From Parasitella parasitica (taxonomy: Eukaryota; Mucoromycota; Mucoromycetes; Mucorales; Mucoraceae): DNA of 64,000 nucleotides. Position numbers and translations under genes: made by a program. The notes beneath the pieces are model-generated. The model was given only the letters and a program-made list of their open reading frames with translations, ran no database searches and was not told the origin of the DNA. Of this stretch, positions 20,566 through 33,462 are shown in pieces. Position 1 is the stretch's first letter. Each line of letters opens with the position of its first letter. The stretch covers positions 67,855-131,854 of the forward strand of contig MU619252.1 of the NCBI GenBank assembly GCA_025201805.1. The letters run 5' to 3'.

Positions 20566-21412
20566 ATGCAAACAAGCATGTATGACGACGAACCACAATC
20601 TATATTCGTATTTAGAAACCCTCTGCGTTTTTTGTCTCGCAAAGGACGACAAATAGGAGCATATCTGTCTGGAGGATTGGTAAGGGAAAAAAAAGGCTAT
20701 TTTGTGAGGAATTACAATGCTAACACATACATATACATACATACATACATTAGCTAACAGTTGGGTGGTGGGTGTTTATTGATGCAGTTATTAATTCAGC
20801 AAAGTACAATGGAGAAAGCCGTATGGGGTTCGAAGATTGGTTTTCTGGGATCCTCACAACATTTGGCATGATTGTGTAAGTGGGTTAATTGTTTAAAAAA
20901 AAAAGGTGATGATATCCTGATCACTTGTGTCTTTTTGTTAGTATTAATTTGATTGACAAAAGCCGTTTGCAAGGAGAAGCTTTTTCATATGCTGGCTCAG
21001 GATTGGTTTGGAAAGCACGTTTATTTTTGTTTCTGGGATTTGCATTGATTGCCGGAGGATTCGCTGGATCCTGTGTAAGTTTTTGGAGAAGAAAGAAAAA
21101 GAGGAGCCATTGTGTTTAATTAATTGGTTCGTTTAGTGCGTTTTGATTATTAAATATATTGTTCATTTGGAATCTGCACAACCCTACATAAATTATGGCA
21201 TTGCTGGTGTTGGCCAAAGTGGTCTAATCATGCTGAGGTAAGGAAGAGAGATAAAACAGGTTATCAGCTATAAACTGACTAGCACACCTTTAAAGCACAA
21301 TCGTCTTGTGGGTTGCTCAAAATACTCAAGAAGTAAGTCTGTGTGTTGATGAAATGTCCGCAATATTGACATTTATTATGATTAGGAATACGAGTATAGC
21401 GTTCGTCTTTAA
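20566..21412 (+). CDS. VPS68: VPS68/TMEM50 (UPF0220) family membrane protein
   Basis: Six short exons encode about 165 residues with four predicted transmembrane helices. The first exon ends S-G-G-L and joins at a CATTAG acceptor to L-T-V-G-W-W-V-F-I-D-A, the family signature. Later exons give I-N-S-A-K-Y-N, G-S-G-L-V-W-K-A-R, G-F-A-L-I-A-G-G-F-A-G-S and G-I-A-G-V-G-Q-S. The C-terminus E-Y-E-Y-S-V-R-L is typical. In yeast Vps68 works with the ESCRT-III machinery in late endosome to vacuole sorting. Length and topology fit. AP-3 delta and KEX1 in this window act in neighbouring trafficking steps, but there is no sign of linkage beyond position. Confidence 0.93.
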
Positions 21413-21637
21413 AATACAAAGTGTTTTATGAATATAGAAAATGCAACAATCAGCGATTTTTTTTATATAAATGAGATCTTGTGCGATGGGTAATTCTATT
21501 AACTACGAAATAGAAACATTCAATTGTTTCTTGTGCTACAATAATATTTAATTGAAAAAAGTTTCTCTGATTCCTTTTGTTTTACTTTACTTTTCTTTTC
21601 AGTTCCCCTCATTTCCCTTATAAAACAACTTTACACT

Positions 21638-24431
21638 ATGACTGATCGACGAAGTGGGATGGTTCAGTCATTTGGATATCCCCAAAACAGTTCGATTGTG
21701 AGCCGAGCTGTAGCAGCAGCAGCAGCAAACAATCACCATTCAAGTCGCAGTAGAGGAAGAGGCTCGAAGAGATATTCGGTCTCTGTATTTTACTCCATGG
21801 CAGCTGAGCAAGATCTTGAAGTAGAAGATGAATTGGCTCAAGGTAGAATATCAAAGCATTGTTTTCCTTGCATGTAATCGAAACTAACCAAAACGATAAT
21901 TAAGCTCAAAGACGTTTACGTGAACTTAAAACCAAAATCTCCTCACAGTCAAAGAAAAACTTTATTCGTGAAAGAGATGTGAGATTTTTAGACGCTAGAA
22001 TTGGATTATTGATTCAAAATCGCATGGCCCTGGACGAAGTAAGTCTGTCATCCTTAGTATAACAAAACCACCACTTAGCAATACCATAGCAACATGAAGT
22101 TGCTTCTCGTTTAGAGGAACATGACGAAGGCGATATTGACCATTATCCTGATGAACGCCGAATGCAGCAATACGGCAATTTATTTTATCTTTTACAAAGT
22201 GAACCTAGACACATTGCCATCTTATGCCGTTTGGTCAGCTTGGCTGAAATTGACAATTTACTGCAAACTGTAATGTTTACGTTGTACGGTAATCAATATG
22301 AAAGTCGAGAAGAGCATTTACTGTTAACCATGTTCCAGGTACAGTAAGAACACGCAAAATAAAAAAGGTACATGCAGATATTCAATAGTCAAGTAATTTT
22401 ATATAGAATGTGTTGGCTGCTCAGTTTGAAACGACACCAGAATTCGCTTCGCTTTTGCGTGCAAACACACCCGTATCTCGTATGATGACAACATATACTC
22501 GCCGTGGTCCTGGTCAGTCATATCTCAAGTCGGTGTTATCCGACAAAATCAACGATTTACTCGAGCGCCAAGACTTGAATTTGCAGATTAATCCGCTCAA
22601 AGTGTACGATGAACTGGTGCAAAAGATGGAGCAGGAACAAGGCGAATTACCTGACGAGTTTCCTAGAAGTGTAACAGCTGAGATGGCTTCTGCGAATCCC
22701 ATTGTACAAGAGATGATTCGCCCAAGACTCAAGACCTTGATGGATATCGCAGATTCATTCTTGACCACTATTATCAATTCCTTGAATCAGGTTCCTTACG
22801 GAATCCGTTGGATTTGTAAACAAATCCGTTCTTTGACGAAAAGAAAGTATCCAGATGCATCTGACCATGCCATTTCTTCTCTGATTGGTGGTTTCTTCTT
22901 TTTAAGATTCGTGAATCCTGCTATTGTCACTCCTCAAGCCTATATGCTGGTTGATGGTAGCCCAAGCACAAATTCGCGTACCACATTAACTTTGGTAAAT
23001 TATAAAAAGAAAAAAAAAAGTTGCGCTCTGCGTGTTAAACCTTGCATTAACTATCGTTGAGTAGCTGGCCAAAATGTTGCAAAATTTAGCAAACAAACCA
23101 TCTTACGCCAAAGAAGCTTACATGATCCCAACAAACCCTTTTGTGGAATCCAACAAACAGCGCACCAACAAGTTTTTGAACGATTTATGCGAGGTTGCTG
23201 ATTTTTACGAGCAACTGGAAATGGATCAATATATGGCACTCAGCAAAAAGGACATCATGATCAACATCACGCCCAATGAAATCTATAGCACGCTATCGCT
23301 TTTACAGCAGCATGCAGATGTCATTGCGCCCAAAGACTCTGACCATTTGAGAATTTTGATTAATGATGTAAGCGCTATTCCTGCGCAAGTCCCTAGAAAA
23401 GAGAACAAGGCAGTTGAATTGCCATTATTCAGTCGATGGGAAATGCCAATTCAAGGTATTTGTATATAAGCGTATGCATTGATTCCCTCACTTTGCTCAT
23501 TCTAAAGTTCTAGATTTGACCATGTCTCTAATGTCTGAAAACAACATTACACAAAACGACATTCTTTATATGGAAGCCAAATCGATTTTTGTGCAAATCA
23601 TACGTTCACTTCCTTATTTGGCTCGCCCCCCACTCAAGTTACACCACATTGCGGAAACTGCAGGAACAGGAAAAGACGCTCAGCTAGTCCATAAAGGCAT
23701 CAAAGTGAAGGAAATGATACGAGAACTGGAAGAGGCTGGTGTAATTGATTCTCGTGATGACCATCAGCTTCTAGTGAAAGAGATCTGTAATGAATTGACC
23801 CATCTAGGCGATTTGAAGCTCATAGTGGTCGAGGAATTGCGATCATTGGAGAGCGTTTACAAGACTATTATTGATCACAACAACTATCTCAAAAGCCAAT
23901 TGGAAAGCTACAAGGCTTATTTACAAAATGTGCGTATGCAAACAACTCCAGGTGGCGCCAGCAGCAAAATAAATCAAACTGTAGGCATCGGCGTGGAGGT
24001 GGTGGACCCTAAAATCAGTAAGAAGCTGCACAACTACAAAACTGCTGCGCTCGGTCCATTCAAATACACGCACCAACAATTAGAAAAAGAAGGTATCATT
24101 GCAGTAACTGAAGTCCCAGAAAATAGACGAAATCAAATATTCTTGACAATAGCCTCTCCACTTCCAGGCACTTTTATCATTGCGTTGCATTATAAAGGGC
24201 GTGATAAACCAGTATTGGAGATAGACTTGAAGCTGGATGATCTGCTTGAGAAGGTTTGTTTTTTTTCCTTTGTGTACCTGTGTGTTTGTTTAATAGCTAA
24301 TCTTTCTCTAACAGCAACAAGAAAATGTTCAAGTGTTAGATTTAGAATACATCAAACTAAGTGTACCAAAGACGCTGGAACTATTAACAAAGACTTTCAT
24401 GTCGAGAAACAGAACTGGCTTCTTTTCTTGA
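21638..24431 (+). CDS. Ras GTPase-activating protein, IQGAP-related (fission yeast Gap1/Sar1 type)
   Basis: This gene has about seven exons and encodes about 800 residues. A low-complexity N-terminus (poly-Ala, Ser/Arg-rich) leads into a short coil, then a RasGAP domain and a RasGAP C-terminal domain. Visible landmarks are L-L-R-A-N-T-P (whose Arg aligns with the catalytic arginine finger of p120GAP-type proteins), [12 protein letters not shown] and the C-terminal coil. True IQGAPs carry Thr at the finger position; here Arg is kept, so the protein should be an active GAP. There is no calponin-homology or IQ region, which separates it from Rng2/Iqg1. It ends R-T-G-F-F-S. The stop is 64 bp from the stop of the convergent gene. 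Confidence 0.92.
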
Positions 24432-24495
24432 AATTAATTTATACTATTATTACTCTTTCTCTCCTTTTATATTTTTTAATTTTAAAATAATATGT

Positions 24496-26220
24496 TTAAT
24501 CTGTCAATTGAATAATGGTAGTTGTTGTCGTGGTCGTTTGTTCTTCAACTCTATAAACTGATTCGGTTGTAGTAGTCGTAGTAATTGTGTCTTGTCCCTC
24601 AAACGTCGTTTCCTGCAAAGTATTTGTGGCAGTTGTATTGACAGAATGCGATGTCTCCACGACTTCAGTTGTGCTTGTATGGTATGTAGTTGTGCTTGTT
24701 GTCTCATCTGATGATTCTGTACCTGTCGAGTATAGTGTCAAAATATTATCTAATGTCTCTGTAACTGTATCTGTATCAGATTCCGTGATTATAACGCTAC
24801 TATGGCTTTTTACAAGTGTGACAACATTTTCGCCTTCGGTAACAGTTAATGTTTCTGTATTTGTGTTTGAATAATCCGTGGATACTTCGTAACTAACTGT
24901 GTTTTCGGTTAATGTCGTTGTATCTGTCTCTGTAGAAACTGTTGTATAAAGATCCGAATAAGGATCCGTAAAATTAGTTGGTATCCAGCAATTAAACTTT
25001 CCATAACAATCATCTTCATAGTCCATAATATCAGCACCTTGGCTAGTATTTACCCATTGATAAGATTTTCCTACAAGCTGTCCAGCAAAATTGCCACGAG
25101 GGCCATCATTTATGCGGCCTGTAAATAAAAGTAATTATTTCAATATTAAGCTCTACAAACTTCTATGCGACTCTGGACTTACCATATAAATTCATCACTA
25201 AACCTTCCATCCTTTTGTTTGTAAGTCGAGTAATCGAAATTTCAGCTGTTGTATCAATTTTCGATGTACTTGTGTTGATTGGGTAAAAGTTGTAGATGAC
25301 ACGACATCCTGACAAACTGCTAGACGGTCTATCCGTAGTAATTGAAATGCTTTGCCCAGAAACTACAGCCACCTAGGATTTGCAAGATTTATTAGATGTC
25401 CTATCAATCTTGACGCTCCTATTTACATTAAATACGATCATTCGTCCGGTAGGATAACCATTATTAGGGCCCTGCCAACCACTGCCGCCCAACAGGATAT
25501 TTGAAGCGTCCGAAATAATATCTGTATCAGCTCTACACCCATTAGCATTGCAAGGTCCAATTTGAAAAATGTAGAAGCGTTCGTCTTGCGTTTTGTAGAT
25601 TTCTTTTACCGTGCCGTCATTTGTCAGCACATGAGTAGGAATTTGACTAGCTAGAAATGCGCTCATTTCAATAGCACTGGGCCAGATGTCGTCAAAATTG
25701 AGAGATTTAGTGTCAAATGAAGTCAGGGTCTTGCATTTTGGGTTTTCATTGACTAATGTGTTGAATTGAGGGACAGTGCGCACATCAATATCACCAGTAA
25801 TACGCAATGAAGCAGGGCTGGCGAGCGATTTCGCATAAAGGCCTAATCGCTCAACCAAATCTGTGGAAGAACAGTTGGCCAGTTTCTGAGTATCTACACT
25901 ATAATAAGGTATAGTTGCTATTCCACCCACAGCAAGAGGCCCAAAAATAGCATGGCGACTGTTTGTAACAAAAGTATCATAAAAAATGCCTGTAAAATGA
26001 TTCATCTGTTGATAACATAGTGTTGGGATTAGCACACATATCATCTGCGGCAAATATTGGCATGTAACAAATTTACAAAGGCATAAAAACTAGCATTATC
26101 TTGATCTGCTTTTACGCACTGTGTGGTAGGTATTCTTTCATTGGGATTGACAGCTTGACATTGAGAGAGCTCAATGAACGGCAATGTTGTTAATAGCACA
26201 TATAGCAACGTAATCTTCAT
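24496..26220 (-). CDS. Secreted surface protein with choice-of-anchor-A-like domain and Thr-rich tail
   Basis: A minus-strand gene with four exons, about 500 residues. The start (26220) gives a signal peptide ending near S-Q-C-Q-A. After the first intron the chain reads F-Y-D-T-F-V-T-N-S then G-P-L-A-V-G-G, the hallmark of the choice-of-anchor A (putative adhesive) domain known mainly from bacterial surface proteins. Later come G-G-S-G-W-Q-G-P and I-V-F-N joined to V-A-V-V-S-G-Q. The final 150 residues are a Thr/Ser/Val/Glu repeat-like region, likely O-mannosylated, with no visible transmembrane segment or GPI signal. A role in cell-surface adhesion or wall or spore coat is inference. The domain call rests on the short signature and layout. 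Confidence 0.8.
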
Positions 26221-26771
26221 AATCGTCTTTTGCTTATAGAAAGAGAGAGGAACTAAATTATGAAATGTAGTTAAATCGAAAATTCTTATTAATGCATAAT
26301 TTTAAATATTTATTTATATACCTTCACATTTTTGATGTTGGAATATTAGTATTTCCAAATATTGAGCAAAATAAACACTACAATACGTTGTTGTCATATC
26401 TTATTAGGTATTAACAAGTTTACAGTCAAGCAATATATTATAGTATGTTGCTCAAATGCATCAAGAAGGCAAGGCGCTGGAAACTCAATATTTTACTTGA
26501 TTTTTGGACGTATGATTCGAATCAAAATCGTAGACTAATTTTCGAAAGAGCCAATTATGTTATTGCGTCTCATTTTATCAAAGCAATGTATAGCGAACCA
26601 CGCCTCATTGAGTATGGCAATGAGAAAACTTCAGGTTGGATAATCTTTATAAACCCGGAGTTATAAGGAGGAGGTGGTGGTAAGTCATGTCTTGGGGAGC
26701 TCCACATTATTATGAACCAAAATAAAAACACGCGTCGTTTTTTTTTTTTCTGATTTTTTAGTAAACAAAAA
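26221..26771. other. Divergent intergenic region
   Basis: This 551-bp spacer separates the surface-protein gene (minus) from the MBP1-like gene (plus). It contains AT-rich blocks and a poly-T run at 26739-26750 followed by a CTGATTTTTTAG element. No well-supported gene is present; a 73-codon plus frame at 26445 has no recognised homology. Confidence 0.5.
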
Positions 26772-29163
26772 ATGGCAGAAGCAGGAAGCATATACTCTGC
26801 TGTATACTCAGGAGTTCCAGTATTTGAAATGATTGTCAATGGCGTTGCAATAATGCGCCGAAGAACCGATTCGTACATGAACGCAACTCAAATATTAAAG
26901 GTTGCAAGCATTGACAAAGGAAAGCGTACAAAGATTTTGGAAAAAGAAGTATTATCTGGAGAACATGAAAAGGTACAGGGTGGTTACGGAAAATACCAAG
27001 GCACTTGGTAAGCAATCATGGATGTCGGCCAGAGCACAACTATTAAGCGCAATATAAACAGGATTCCCTGTGAAAAGAGTAAAGAATTGGCATTAAAGTA
27101 CGGCGTCTATGATCAACTGGCGCCACTGTTAGATTTCGATTTGACTGCAAACGGCTCGCATAACGGAGAGGAGACGTATCTCACAAAGGAACAAGCTCTT
27201 GTTGCAAGAAAGAAGATAACCGCTGAGAACACTTCTCAGGTATAGAGAGTGAAATTAAAAATCGCATACAAACTCACCAATTCTTTTGTATCAGCCTCGT
27301 GCTTTATCTCCTGGTACTACAGACGAGACTCAAGCTCCCCGCAAAAAAGCAAAGACAGCTTCAGCGGCAATAACTTTAGCAAATGCCTCGCCATCATCAA
27401 CGTCGCTCAATCCTCTCAGTCCGATCACCACCTCCTCAGCACTAAACATGCATACCCTTAAGACTGAGGATTTCTCTCAATCACGACAAACCACAGAAGA
27501 AGCTGTGGCCAACGAGCGCAACCGAAGTGTATTGATGTCTATCTTTTTGTCTGATAAGCCGGATCAGATTCCTGATTTACTGAAAAATCAGCACGGTAAA
27601 AGCGGGTTCAACATTGATATGGTTATTGATGAGCAGGGCAACACTGCGTTGCATTGGGCCACTGCTTTAGCACGTACTAATACCGTCCAATTACTGGTGA
27701 ATAAGGGTGCCAACATTGCTTGCACTAGTTATATCGGCGAAACAGCTTTGATGCGAGGTGTTATGGTCACCAACAACTTTGATAACATAAGTTTTCCCCA
27801 AGTTTTTGATTTACTGAAAGAGAGCATGGCAATCGTTGATAATAAGAAACGCAGCGTGCTCCATCATGCTGCCTTGACTGCGGGTATTCATGGTCGCACT
27901 AATGCTGCTGTTTATTATATGAAGATTTTGGTAGATTATATGAAGGCCACTGATAACGAAGAGCTGAGATCTCTTTTGGATGCTCAAGACTCTTTGGGGG
28001 ATACTGCTTTGAATATCGCTGCAAGATTAGACTGTCAAACTTTGGTAGAGATACTGTCAGATGCTGGTGCGGTAAACACAGCTCAAAATCAGGGTGGGCT
28101 GAATTCGCAAGATTATGCAGAAGTCAAGGTAAATTGTAGCGCATGTACCAAAAATTTCGTGTTGCTCAAGTCTATTTAGGATGTTGAAATGGAAGATGCA
28201 TCCATATCAAAGCCAAAATTATCCTACCCCTCTTCTTATGCAAAGAAACCGTATACACCTAGTCAAAGAGGCAAAGAAATTGTAGCAAGTAAGATGACAA
28301 AACTACGATCATAGACGATAAGTTTATTAATCCACGTTTTGAAAGCTGTACAAAAGATTGTAGATGCATTAGATGACGAATATGGCACACAATTAACAGC
28401 CAAAGAACAAGAATTACAAACAATCCAAGAGGAAGTGAACTCTGTGGTCCGAGAACTAGAAGCGACGCGAAAAGGACTAGAGACTCGACAAGCACAATCC
28501 CAAAGATTATCTGAAGCGCAACAAAAGACTCGAAACATAGAAGTAGCACTGGACGCAGGATGGAAACAATTGGAAAGCATCATTACAAAGTCTGGCAAAT
28601 CCATGCCTCAGCGGGAAGACATTGAAAATATTGACGAAAACGAAGATATTGATGGTTTATTTAACGTGCCTGAAGTTCATATACCAGAAGATGCCACAGA
28701 GGAAGAAAAAAAGAAGAAATTGGACGATTACATTCGAAATGTACAAGCTAAAGTAAAGGCCTACCAAACAAATGACGATGCATTGCGAAAAGACATTGAG
28801 AAATTACAAAATGAACATACCGCAAAAGAGATGGAATGCAAACGACTCATTGCGGCATGCTGCAATGTACCTATTGATAAAATTGACGATCTCGTTGAAC
28901 CTTTGACTTTGGCAATTGAGAGTGATCCTCCAGATCTTGACTTGGCTCGTGTTATCGGATTTATGGATAAGATCAGGCGACAAGGTGCTTTTGCTGAACC
29001 TGCTACTGCCTCTGTCAATGGTCAACCTGGTACGCCCTCTCTCACTGCTGCAAAGCTTTCCCCCCAAATAGAATCCAGCGAAAACAACCCACCCTCAACT
29101 CCTTCTCTGCCCCATTCCACTCTCGCTTCTCCAACCACTATTTCAACATCTTCTGTTGTTTAA
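26772..29163 (+). CDS. MBP1: APSES/KilA-N transcription factor with ankyrin repeats, MBP1/Res type
   Basis: Five exons encode about 730 residues. The N-terminal APSES DNA-binding domain is clear: [15 protein letters not shown] and [10 protein letters not shown], joined by a 52-nt intron to I-P-C-E-K-S. Ankyrin repeats follow at about 280-430 ([32 protein letters not shown]), then a coiled coil and a Ser/Pro/Thr-rich tail. This is the architecture of the MBF subunits Mbp1 and Res1/Res2, which bind MCB elements and drive G1/S transcription. Orthology to one particular yeast member cannot be settled by eye. Confidence 0.93.
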
Positions 29164-29403
29164 GTCGTATGATCAACACATTATCCAAACTATGTATATA
29201 TATACTCAAATTTAATAAATTCTTTACAATATATCGCACTTTGTGGACTAGGCCGTAATCGAAAATTGTGGTAGCTTATTGACATCGGCAGCGAAAAGCC
29301 ACGTGAATGTTGGGTTTAAGTTGGAGTTCAAGCAATTGATTTATGCAATCTTTTTTTTTTTTTTTGTCTTAGTTGAAAAAAAGAGAGATTGCGCAGTAGT
29401 AAT

Positions 29404-31829
29404 ATGGTTGCAACACGCCAAACAAGTAAACGAAAAGATTCCACAGATGAAGCTTTGACTCAAGTACCTTCATCAAGTACACGGGTACCAAAGAGAGCGA
29501 AGTTGGGTGAACAGAAGCGTCAAAAAAGCAAAGGAAAAGAAAAAGAAATCCCAAAGGACATGATGGAAGAAGAGGAGGAGCCTGAAGAAAAAGATGATGA
29601 TGATGAAGAAGAAGAAGAAATAGATTGGGAAACCATTCAATTGCCTCCTAGATTCGAAAATCAAGACCATGAAGGTGAGGATATTGAAGCTGATGCTCCA
29701 ACGATTTACAGGGATGTCGAGATTGTAATGAAAACACCTCGAGCTGTGTTAAAGTGAGTTCTCTACTTTGTGTTTCTATGAAATTATTCAACTGATTTTT
29801 TTTCTTTTCTTTTTCAGAGAGTCCAACTGGGAAAGGACCTATCAACGTAATTTACGACAATGGATGCACCATAGCCATGTCGTTTTGCTGATCGCACATT
29901 ACAAGTTGAGAAATAAGTGGTGTTCGAATGCAGGTATAAAGGTACTTGATTTCGACATAATAGCTTGTTTCAAATGTAGAATACTAATTTGGTATATTGC
30001 AGAATACCTGCTTATCTGTAATCCCTGACAATTGCAAAAGATTGCTTACAAAAGACTCAAGTGAATCTGCATTAAAAGCTGGTATTAAGTGGCTTGTAAA
30101 GTGGTGGCATGAATTTTTTACTCTGACAGGCCCTGGATTACTAACAAAGCCATATCTGGAACTTCAAAATTACTACAATGGATTCAAGACATTGAAAGAA
30201 TGGATTGATGCACATCAATCTGATGAGAATGGCGACTACATCGAAGACATGGAGGCATTTATGCTGCTGTTTCAATCAAAAACCGGTACTCGTGATACAT
30301 CTGCAGAAGCCTTTGCAGCGGTTTTGAGGGCTTGTGGATGCGACGTTCGCCTAATAGCGTCTCTACAGCCATTGCCGTACAAAATACCACCAAGCACAAC
30401 ATCAAATACAGCAGCTGAAGATGCAATGGAGGAAGCAACTGATACTTCAAGTAATCAACCTATTTTCAAGTATCGTGCTCCTACCAAAACGTATGTGGAT
30501 CCAAATGTCCAGCTCAAGGAGGCTAAAGCCAAACCTCCCTCTGTCTGGTGCGAAGTCTACTGTACTGATTCGAAACGTTGGATGACTATCGACCCCATTC
30601 GCGGACACATTGATAAACCAATGCTCATGGAACCAGCTACTCTAAACAGGACTAATCATATCTCATTTGTGCTTGGATTCGATAACCAGAATAAGGTGAC
30701 GGACGTAACAAGACGGTACACATCCAACATTGACAAAGCAATGAGATTAAGAGATCGTCCGCTTACACGACGAGAGAAAGAAGGTGGTATAAAGCCATGG
30801 TCTGAGCCAATGCTAGCTCGAGTCTGCCGCAAAAAATCTACGGAGAGGGACCAGTTAGAATTTGAAGAACTGGAGAAACTACAAACTAGACAAGTGATGC
30901 CATCTGCAATAGGAGCCTTCAAAAATCACCCATTATACGCATTGGAACGCCATTTACTCAAGTATGAAGTATTACATCCTAAGGATCTCGTCTTGGGCAG
31001 CATTCGTGGAGAGAAAATTTATCCTCGATCCAACGTCAAAACAGTGAATACTGCTGTTAATTATCGTAAGCAAGGCAAGCAAATAAAAGAAGGGGAACAA
31101 CCAGTTAAAATAGTCAATGCGAATGTTTTTACTGTTGAAAAGAAACGCTTAAAAGAGCAAGCAAAACAAGATGGACATAATCTGTCAGTAGCTTGCTATG
31201 GCGAGTGGCAAACAGAGGCCTATGTGCCTCTCCCCGTTATAGATGTAAGTATTTCAAATGCATAGTGTGTATGTACATATTAATTTCCGATCAATTCATT
31301 ATGTTGATATAGGGGAAACTACCTAAAAATGAATATGGTAACATTGATTTGTTTACTCCCAATATGTTGCCACTGGGAGCAGCTCATATACCAAGTAAGT
31401 TTTTTTATGCCTTTTGGTAATACTACAATTAAACGCAATTCGATATATTTAGTCAAAGGAATTGGGAAACTGGCAAGAAAACTGGGAATAGATTATGCAG
31501 ATGCTGTTGTAGATTTCGATTTTGTAAAAATGAGGGCTGTTCCAGTGACAGATGGCATCATTGTTGTAGAACAAGAAAAATGGGTTTTATTAGAGGCATG
31601 GGAAGAACATGAGCAAGCTGAGGCTATGAAAGCCATTGCCAAGCAAGAAAAACATGTCTTCATTCGCTGGAGAAAACTGATCAAAAGCCTGCTGATAAAA
31701 GCAAGAGTCGATCAGTCCTATGGATCGCATAACAACATAGATAAATGGGAGAGTTTCAATAACACGCAAGGAGAAGTAAATGTAGGAGGCGGAGGATTTT
31801 TGCCTGAAAGCGATCAAGAGGACAACTGA
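29404..31829 (+). CDS. RAD4: DNA damage recognition protein XPC/Rad4
   Basis: Five exons encode about 725 residues. The N-terminus is basic then highly acidic (E-E-E-E-I-D-W). The transglutaminase-like domain follows, with V-W-C-E-V-Y-C and W-M-T-I-D-P-I. The beta-hairpin domains are clear: BHD1 F-K-N-H-P-L-Y-A-L-E-R-H-L, BHD2 with G-E-W-Q-T-E, and BHD3 with N-I-D-L-F-T-P-N-M-L-P-L-G, which is completed by splicing after I-D. The C-terminus ends in an acidic S-D-Q-E-D-N. It starts global-genome nucleotide excision repair together with Rad23. ATG at 29404 is used; the frame is open a few codons further upstream but without ATG. The stop is 41 bp from that of the convergent BMT2 gene. Confidence 0.95.
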
Positions 31830-31870
31830 TTTGTCTTATTTATGTACATTAAATAAAAATAAAAAAGCAG

Positions 31871-32768
31871 CTATTCCATTACAACAGCAAAATTGTTTCG
31901 ACCACCACCGTCTTGTAGGATCTTTTTCTTCCAACTAACGTTATTTGTGTCTGTTAGACTAGTTAATTCAAACAGATAATACGCAAGTTTGTTTGAGAAA
32001 TGGTGATGAATGCATCTAGTGTATCCAATTGAACCCATCATCTTCAGTAGGTGCTCATGTGTCATGTATCTAGAATTATTAATACACGGTAAAGGCACAA
32101 CAAGGTATAAATGATGTAGGCGATCAGTTATTGAAGGCAAGCTGAAGAAATTTCGGGTATGTTTCAACATTTGTCCTATTTCACCATTAAGTAAAGTCAT
32201 ATACCCTTATTGGTTAATCCAACGTACCTCTATCCTTGGGATCTCCTACAAAATTTATCACTAAGCTCAAGCATACAATATCAAAATTTTCATCTTTGGC
32301 AGGTTTTTTCATCAGCAAAAAGTCTTGTTTTTCAATAGCTGGATGCTGCGGGTTGAGATCAATCGTTTTAGCTGCAATCCAGGAGCTGTATGGTTTATAA
32401 TTATCTGGTGCCACTGCTCCGATGTCCAAAACTTTGACAGGTTTTTTACACTGATCCACAAGTTTGTTACAGTGAGATTTCAGAGTTTGTATCAGCCATT
32501 TTGATGAATCTCCTCCTCTAGCCTTACTTTGACCTAATTGTGATGCTTTTTGATACCAATCCAGTCCTCCCATAGCCTTCATCTCCTTTAAAATCTCTCG
32601 TTCTCGTCCTACTAATTGTGGATCTGCTTTACATTTCGCAAGCTCTTTATTTAATACATGGAACTTCCGAATAAGTCGAGCTGTTTCTACTCGAGAGTGC
32701 TTGAATTTAGCATCTGTATGCTGCACTCTGGCTGTGATCGGCTGCTTTTTCTTTTGATTTTTAACCAT
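31871..32768 (-). CDS. BMT2: 25S rRNA adenine-N1 methyltransferase
   Basis: Two exons on the minus strand, about 280 residues. The N-terminus is basic (Q-K-K-K-Q), consistent with nucleolar targeting. A Rossmann SAM-binding segment reads K-V-L-D-I-G-A-V-A, followed by I-D-L-N-P-Q-H and D-I-V-C-L-S-L-V-I-N-F-V. The intron joins D-R-G to Q-M-L-K-H. The C-terminal G-G-G-R-N-N-F-A-V-V is the family signature. In yeast Bmt2 makes m1A2142 in 25S rRNA. Family identity is strong; target position is taken from the yeast enzyme. Confidence 0.92.
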
Positions 32769-33172
32769 TGCTGCTGTCAGGTGAAGAAGCAGACAATGAA
32801 TCCAAACAGAGAAAAAAAAAATCGATATCTTCTGTGACTCCTTAGATTGTCATGATTTCCATGTGGTTCAGCAACAATATGTATCAAGTAGATTCAGGGC
32901 ATGAGATGGGCTTTATGGCTAGAAACTTGACAATGCTTGCTAGCAGCAGATATCTTGAAATGATATTGATTTAGCAGCATGATATCACTGTTTAGTTTTG
33001 ACATGTTGTAACTCGTTTTTTTTCCTAAAGCATATAATGAGCTTGACTGACCCGTTTTGCACAAAAAAATTTACAATCATGTTTATATTTATATATTTAT
33101 CAAAGAATGTTCTGAGGTACAGTAATGTATAATGGTGTTATAAGTTTTAAAACAAATCTATGTCATGTAATG

Positions 33173-33247
33173 TGCTGCGACATGATGTGTTGCAATGTGA
33201 AGTGCTGTACTGTGTCGTGTTTCATTGTGAAATGGTACCATGTTCTG
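33173..33247. repeat. Degenerate 15-bp tandem repeat
   Basis: Five consecutive 15-mers show a shared pattern: TGCTGCGACATGATG, TGTTGCAATGTGAAG, TGCTGTACTGTGTCG, TGTTTCATTGTGAAA and a weaker fifth. The plus frame across it encodes Cys-rich peptide by accident. It lies about 215 bp upstream of the glutaredoxin-like gene. Confidence 0.5.
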
Positions 33248-33462
33248 ATCTATAGGATTTTCTTTATTGCCAAGGTTTTGACTAGTAACTGGAAACTAGT
33301 GTCAATTCTTCAGTTAATGAGTAGTTCTATGCGATCAATTTATTGATGTACAATATACACTTGGCTGTAGAATTCTGATTTCTGGGATCTAATATTGGCC
33401 CCAGAGACAAGATACCCTGCAAGGTCTGTCATATAATATACCCTTTCTCTATTCTAAACAAA

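Noticed and set aside
21638-24431. Assignment of the RasGAP as a full IQGAP (Rng2/Iqg1)
   Set aside because: There is no calponin-homology domain and no IQ repeats before the GAP domain.
26445-26666. 73-codon plus-strand frame before the MBP1-like gene
   Set aside because: No family, no clear promoter, and it runs into the probable promoter of MBP1.
33125-33346. Cys-rich 73-codon plus-strand frame that looks like a small secreted Cys-rich protein
   Set aside because: The Cys pattern comes from the TG-rich 15-bp tandem repeat; there is no signal peptide and no splice or family support.
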